Origin: Holophagales bacterium
GTDB taxonomy: Bacteria; Acidobacteriota; Holophagae; Holophagales; Holophagaceae
Assembly (NCBI GenBank): GCA_031281385.1
Contig: JAITFL010000067.1
Coordinates: 1 to 18,249 of the forward strand
Direction of reading: 5' to 3'
Length of the DNA: 18,249 nucleotides
Shown piece by piece: positions 14,398-18,249 of the stretch; position 1 is the first letter of the stretch; every line of letters starts with the position of its first letter. The notes beneath the pieces are model-generated. The model did not search any database and was not told where the DNA came from. It saw only the letters and a program-made list of their open reading frames with translations. Made by a program: the position numbers and the translations under genes.

Positions 14398-14402
14398 AAA
14401 CT

Positions 14403-15938
14403 GTGCTGCTTTCGTTGGCGATGATAGTGAAAAACGAAGAAGCGACGCTGGCGCACTGCCTAGAGTCGGTCAAGCCCATTGTTGACGAGATGGTCATCAT
14501 TGACACAGGCTCTACCGACAAGACCGTAGAAATCGCTATGAGCTTTGGCGCATTAGTCCACAATTTCCAATGGCGCGATGATTTTTCCGCAGCGCGCAAC
14601 GAAAGCCTCAAGCACTGCAGAGGCGACTGGGTGCTGATTATGGACGCAGACGAAGCCTTAGACCCACTGGACTACGAAAAAATCAAGAGAGCATGCACTA
14701 GCCCGTTCGCCGGCGCATACCAACTGACGCATAGGCACTACCTGCCCAGCGCAATCTGTTCGTTCAGCGATGCCGCCCCAGTGCCAAATACGTCGCCGTA
14801 TAGCGAGGGCAACCGCTTGCCCTACTATTTCGACATTCCGGCTTGCAGGCTATCAAGGACATTCGATGGCCTGTCATTTACAGGTAAGCTGCACGAAACC
14901 ATGGAAGATTCTCTGACAGAGCGCGGCATGACCATCAAGCCGCTCGACGCCGTGATTCACCACTATGGGAAGATGCACGATGATGGCGACAAATATAAGG
15001 GCCGCTACTATTTGATGATTGCCGCACGCGAGGCAGAATTGAACTCTGCATCCTCAAAGGCCCAGTACAACCTGATGCAGGAAGCCATCCCAACAAAACG
15101 ATGGGACTTGGCCATCACCGCCGCCGAAAATTACGAGAAAATTTGCCCCGAGTCAGACAACTTTGTCCTATATGGAAAAGCTCTGGCCTTGCAAGGGCTG
15201 GACAAGCACAAAGAGGCTATTCAGCAATTCGATTTCCTGCTGGGCAAAGACCCTAAGCACGTCAAAGCGATGTCCGGAAAGGCCATCTCCATGATTGCCT
15301 TGGGAAACATTGACGCAGGGCGGGAAACCATGCTGGATGCAATCAAGCTGGATCCTAAATTTGCCACTGGCTATCTATATTTGGCAGAACATGAGTTGAA
15401 GCACAAAAACACGGAAGCGGCCAGAACAATATTATTAGATTCGATCAGGGCAATCCCCAACGAACCCACGCTGTATGACCGGTTGATCAATATCGAGCTG
15501 GAAGAGGGCAACCTTGACCAAGTGGCGCATATTGCGGCGCAGGCCATAAAGATGTGTCCCGGCAAGGGGGATGGCACTTGGGAGAATCTAGTTGCCCAAT
15601 GCAGCAGCCAGATGGCGGAACTAGAGTTGGACACTGGCTTCCCCGAATCGGCCCGCGAGCTGCTTGAAGAAGCTATGGAACTGGTCACCAACGCCCCATT
15701 CCTTTACGATCTGCTGATAAAAATAGAAATGATGGCCGAAGACATGCCACAGGCGGCCCAAGTAGCACTTCAGGGGATTCATTACTGCCCAGGCGGAAAC
15801 GTGGAATGGTACCGCCTTGCCGCAGTATGCCTCAGCAGCGACGGCGACAACCTAGGCGCTAAGTCGGTGCTGGAGGAAGGATTAAAAACCTTCCCGGGCG
15901 ACCCGAACCTGACTAAGCTGATGGTGATTGTCCAATAG
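14403..15938 (+). CDS. Family 2 glycosyltransferase with C-terminal TPR repeats
   Basis: This 511-residue cytoplasmic protein would move a sugar from a nucleotide donor to a glycan or protein acceptor. The GT-A domain covers about 1-210: LSLAMIVKNEE (3-13), IDTGSTDKT (33-41), WRDDFSAARNE, and the metal-binding DAD (81-83) in MDADEAL. FTGKLHE and VIHHYG near 160-195 complete the SunS-like branch of GT2. From about 225 to the end there are TPR-like helical pairs (for example KEAIQQFDFLLGKDP and AGRETMLDAIKLDP), probably for acceptor or partner binding. The GTG start at 14403 is set by GAGGGAG. There are no membrane segments. The next gene is another TPR-fused transferase 80 bp downstream in the same direction, so they probably work together. 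The sugar and acceptor are unknown. Confidence 0.88.
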   Translation: MLLSLAMIVKNEEATLAHCLESVKPIVDEMVIIDTGSTDKTVEIAMSFGALVHNFQWRDDFSAARNESLKHCRGDWVLIMDADEALDPLDYEKIKRACTSPFAGAYQLTHRHYLPSAICSFSDAAPVPNTSPYSEGNRLPYYFDIPACRLSRTFDGLSFTGKLHETMEDSLTERGMTIKPLDAVIHHYGKMHDDGDKYKGRYYLMIAAREAELNSASSKAQYNLMQEAIPTKRWDLAITAAENYEKICPESDNFVLYGKALALQGLDKHKEAIQQFDFLLGKDPKHVKAMSGKAISMIALGNIDAGRETMLDAIKLDPKFATGYLYLAEHELKHKNTEAARTILLDSIRAIPNEPTLYDRLINIELEEGNLDQVAHIAAQAIKMCPGKGDGTWENLVAQCSSQMAELELDTGFPESARELLEEAMELVTNAPFLYDLLIKIEMMAEDMPQAAQVALQGIHYCPGGNVEWYRLAAVCLSSDGDNLGAKSVLEEGLKTFPGDPNLTKLMVIVQ

Positions 15939-15959
15939 GATAAATTGGCGCCAAGAGCT

Positions 15960-15979
15960 GCAGTTGGAAGCAAAACTGC
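15960..15979 (+). terminator. Weak hairpin after the GT2 gene
   Basis: GCAGTT (15960-15965) pairs with AACTGC (15974-15979), followed by TTTGTGCTTTG. The stem is short and the T-stretch broken, so termination would be partial at best. Confidence 0.2.
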
Positions 15980-16018
15980 TTTGTGCTTTGTACCATGTGA
16001 TGAATATGAGATGACAGC

Positions 16019-17290
16019 GTGAACCCCGCCTTGGCCGAAATGCTGCAAGCCGCGCTGACAAACCACAAGGACGGCAACTACTCCGCCGCGCTGATGCAGT
16101 ACAGAATGGCCCTAAAGTTTTTTGGGGACAGCTCGCTGGCATGGGAGTGCTACTCGGCCCTGCTGCGCGATCTGAAAAGATTTAACGACTGCATTGAGGC
16201 GTGCAGGTGCGCCCTAAAAATAGACCCTGCAAGCAAATCGGCGCGGACAACGTTGAGAAGTGCCCTAAATGGACTGCTAGTGGAGGCAACGCAAAGCGGA
16301 AATTCTGGTAACCTTTCCGCTCTCGCCGACCAGTTGATGGAATACTTGGGCGATGATCCAGCAGACCAAGCATTTGAAGTGTGCAACATAAAGTTGTTGC
16401 TTGGGGAATTTGAAGCCGGCTGGCGCTTCTTTGAAAAACGCCTGGAGCATCCTGGTTTTTTGGGAGCCAAATACTTGCTTCGCTACCCGAAATGGGACGG
16501 GAAGCCATACCCCGGAAAAACACTGCTGCTGCACGGCGAGCAAGGATTCGGCGACAGCATAATGATGATGAGGTACCTAGAAATGGCCAAATCTTTGGGC
16601 GGAACCTTGATGCTATTTGCGCCCAAGGAACTGGCCAGCCTAGCCGCAGCTTGCCCCGGCCCGGATTTGGTGGTAGGCGAGGCATCGGAAAATGTTTCAT
16701 TCAACTTTCAGCTTCCCCTGATGAGCTTGCCGTACATCTTCAACACGAACCTAGACACCATTCCCAACAAAGTGCCATACATCGCTCTCCCAGGCCATGT
16801 GCCCAACAAGGATGGCATCAACGCCAAACTGGCAGCCAGCCAGAGGGCATTCAAAAAAATTGGCCTTGTCTGGGCGGGGCGCCCGGGCCTTAAAAGGGAC
16901 GCAGAAAGGTCAATAGCGCCCCAAGCCTTGCGCCCGCTGGAAGCGGCCCCTAACGTATCTTGGTTCTGCTTGCAGCGCGATGCGCCAGAAATAATCCCAT
17001 TCCCCGGCGCGACGCCCTTGGGAAACCTGTTTGACACATTTGTTGACACAGCGTACGCGGTGAGCCAGATGGACACGGTAGTAACCGTTGACACAGCTAT
17101 TGCCCACCTCGCTGGCGCAATGGGGGTACACGTAAAGCTGATGGTGAGCTGCCTGCCAGACTGGCGCTGGCTTTTGTGGCGCAGTGACAGCCCTTGGTAC
17201 CCCACGCTGAAGATATACCGTCAGCCCTACCCGGGCGACTGGCAAAGCGTCATCCAGCGGGTGCTGGCTGATTTGGTGGTGGAGAGTTAG
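16019..17290 (+). CDS. TPR protein with C-terminal GT9/GT41-like glycosyltransferase domain
   Basis: This 423-residue protein has TPR-like repeats at about 3-70 (YSAALMQYRMALKFF, FNDCIEACRCALKIDP) and a GT-B transferase domain from about 145 on. Typical motifs of the TPR-linked heptosyltransferase-like family are HGEQGFGDSI (176-185), GLVWAGRPG (282-290), SLQRD-like CLQRD, TVDTAIAHLAGAMG (356-369), DWRWLLWR (381-388) and the RQPYPGDW end. Such proteins often lie in surface or flagellin glycosylation loci. GTG at 16019 is the first start after an in-frame stop at 16007-16009; its ribosome binding site is weak. It follows the GT2-TPR gene in the same direction. Its last 41 nt overlap the convergent CapA-like gene. 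Acceptor and sugar are unknown. Confidence 0.85.
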   Translation: MNPALAEMLQAALTNHKDGNYSAALMQYRMALKFFGDSSLAWECYSALLRDLKRFNDCIEACRCALKIDPASKSARTTLRSALNGLLVEATQSGNSGNLSALADQLMEYLGDDPADQAFEVCNIKLLLGEFEAGWRFFEKRLEHPGFLGAKYLLRYPKWDGKPYPGKTLLLHGEQGFGDSIMMMRYLEMAKSLGGTLMLFAPKELASLAAACPGPDLVVGEASENVSFNFQLPLMSLPYIFNTNLDTIPNKVPYIALPGHVPNKDGINAKLAASQRAFKKIGLVWAGRPGLKRDAERSIAPQALRPLEAAPNVSWFCLQRDAPEIIPFPGATPLGNLFDTFVDTAYAVSQMDTVVTVDTAIAHLAGAMGVHVKLMVSCLPDWRWLLWRSDSPWYPTLKIYRQPYPGDWQSVIQRVLADLVVES

Positions 17291-18249
17291 CTGTTCCGCT
17301 AAGGCCATTAAGCCTCAACAGTGCGTGTGCCCTTCTTTTCGCAAGCAATTCTTCCATGTCTTGGTTCCTTGCCCCCGGGCGGGTGTTCATAACGCGGATC
17401 ACCCTCTTGCCGCTTCTCCCAGCCTCATAGTCGTTGCAGTTGTTGTCAGTCCAGATTGGCTCGGCGTTGGCTTCAATCTCTAGCTCCCCGGTTGGGCCCT
17501 TCTTCAGGGACACCCATAGCGCGGCCCCATCACGGCTGTCCCCATCGCCCATCTGCTGGCGGCTTGGGTTGTACTTCCTGTCCTGGTTGCTAAGAAAATT
17601 GCCCAGCGAGAACGCCACCGCGCCTCTGCGCCCGCCGGACTCCACCCACTCGAAGGCTTGCAGCACGTGCGGGTGGTGTCCGACTATCACGTCGGCGCCA
17701 GCCGCAACCAAGCGCCTGGCTGCCTCTCTCTGCCTTTGGCTTGGCTGGGCCTGGTATTCAACGCCCCAGTGGACGCCAATTATCACTGCGTCTGCCCGCT
17801 CATGGGCATCGCGGATTATCTTTTCGTCAACGTCCAAGTCCAGCGCGGCCACCCAAGGGCGATCGGGCCGCTGGTTCAGGTTGTTGTTAAAAAGGTCTGT
17901 CCTAGCCAAAACAGCCACCTTGATGCCCCCTTTCAGTTCAATTATCTTGGGTGCCAGTGCTTCATCCTTGCTCATGCCGCACCCCGCTTGCAAAACGCTG
18001 TTCGCCAAAAGGGTGTCAATGGTCTCCGCCAGCCCATTAACGCTTTGGTCGTACATGTGGTTGTTTGCGGCAAATACGAGGTCAACGCCTGTTTCCCTAA
18101 GTGCCTTGGCCAACTCTGGCGGTCCGTTGAAGCAAAATGGGATGCCGGGCTTTCCGGTTTTGGGGGCTATTGGGGTTTCTAGGTTGGCCATTGCCAAGTC
18201 GGCGGACATAAAAAATGGGGTTATTTCTTCCCAAAGGGACGCCCAGCCA
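17250..18249 (-). CDS. CapA/PgsA-like metallophosphatase-fold protein, 5' end outside the window
   Basis: This gene reads right to left and is cut by the window edge: the frame stays open past the in-window Met at 18209, and the residues just before it (GWASLWEEITPFF) fit the family, so that Met is internal. CapA-type proteins take part in poly-gamma-glutamate or capsule synthesis and have a calcineurin-like metallophosphatase fold. Visible marks are DLAMANLETPI, FAANNHMYDQ, HWGVEY, GHHPHVLQ and FSLGNF, in the expected order. The first GD motif should lie beyond the edge. The C-terminal tail is rich in Pro and Asn (NSPPPNQPAPAG) and is encoded opposite the end of the TPR-glycosyltransferase gene. 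Its real polymer is unknown: many CapA relatives occur without other pgs genes. Convergent order with the glycosyltransferases suggests a surface-polymer region. Confidence 0.85.
   Translation of the reverse strand, partial: GWASLWEEITPFFMSADLAMANLETPIAPKTGKPGIPFCFNGPPELAKALRETGVDLVFAANNHMYDQSVNGLAETIDTLLANSVLQAGCGMSKDEALAPKIIELKGGIKVAVLARTDLFNNNLNQRPDRPWVAALDLDVDEKIIRDAHERADAVIIGVHWGVEYQAQPSQRQREAARRLVAAGADVIVGHHPHVLQAFEWVESGGRRGAVAFSLGNFLSNQDRKYNPSRQQMGDGDSRDGAALWVSLKKGPTGELEIEANAEPIWTDNNCNDYEAGRSGKRVIRVMNTRPGARNQDMEELLAKRRAHALLRLNGLSGTANSPPPNQPAPAG

Larger units (their letters stand above)
13946..14402. other. 457-bp gap holding repeat R2 and a 23-bp direct repeat
   Basis: No convincing gene is seen. 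The gap begins with TTGCAAAACT (13968-13977), then the R2 copy (13999-14099), a second TGCAAAACT (14161-14169), and two identical 23-bp repeats (14203-14250). Nothing in it looks like a promoter with confidence. Confidence 0.6.

Noticed and set aside
1..18249. tRNA or rRNA genes
   Set aside because: I found no T-loop/anticodon arrangement or rRNA-like conserved stretch on either strand by eye.

Overview
This is a bacterial chromosomal window of moderately high GC. Ile ATA and Arg AGG codons are common in the genes, and TTG and GTG starts are used. The heterodimeric Fe-S (class I) fumarase points to an anaerobic or oxygen-sensitive lifestyle. The secreted multi-domain GH43-type protein suggests use of plant or other complex glycans, for example in a gut or sediment. 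Two TPR-fused glycosyltransferases and a CapA-like protein suggest a glycosylated surface. I cannot name the lineage from the sequence alone.

Layout. Positions 1-1025 hold a small secreted orphan protein (minus strand, 155-682) flanked on both sides by dense clusters of near-perfect hairpins that do not share one sequence. Next come a GhrA-like D-2-hydroxyacid dehydrogenase (1026-1979), a hairpin-bearing gap, and a solitary D12-class DNA adenine methyltransferase with an unusual start region (2386-3498). A 603-bp gap leads to rnhB (4102-4767). The DNA on both sides of rnhB carries copies of a modular dispersed repeat that recurs near 14 kb. The fumarase alpha and beta genes form an operon (5360-6759) with a clear extended -10 promoter and good ribosome binding sites.

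A toxin-antitoxin pair follows (6970-7459): a YoeB/Txe-type RNase toxin behind a short upstream ORF that I do not recognise as any standard antitoxin. recG (7690-9819) is complete. The largest gene (9917-13945) encodes a secreted protein with an N-terminal LamG-like domain, two GH43-like catalytic modules that each keep a D/D/E triad, and Ig-like linker domains. After another repeat-rich gap come two genes of mirrored design: GT2 followed by TPRs (14403-15938), and TPR followed by a GT9/GT41-like transferase (16019-17290). The window ends in a convergent CapA-like metallophosphatase gene, cut by the right edge, whose 3' end overlaps the previous gene.

How the genes relate. rnhB, recG and the fumarase are housekeeping. 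The methyltransferase and toxin-antitoxin pair are accessory or defence-like islands between them. The GH43-like protein serves extracellular glycan breakdown. The last three genes plausibly serve glycosylation or surface polymer metabolism. Every intergenic stretch over 300 bp contains inverted or dispersed repeats, which is the most unusual feature of the window.
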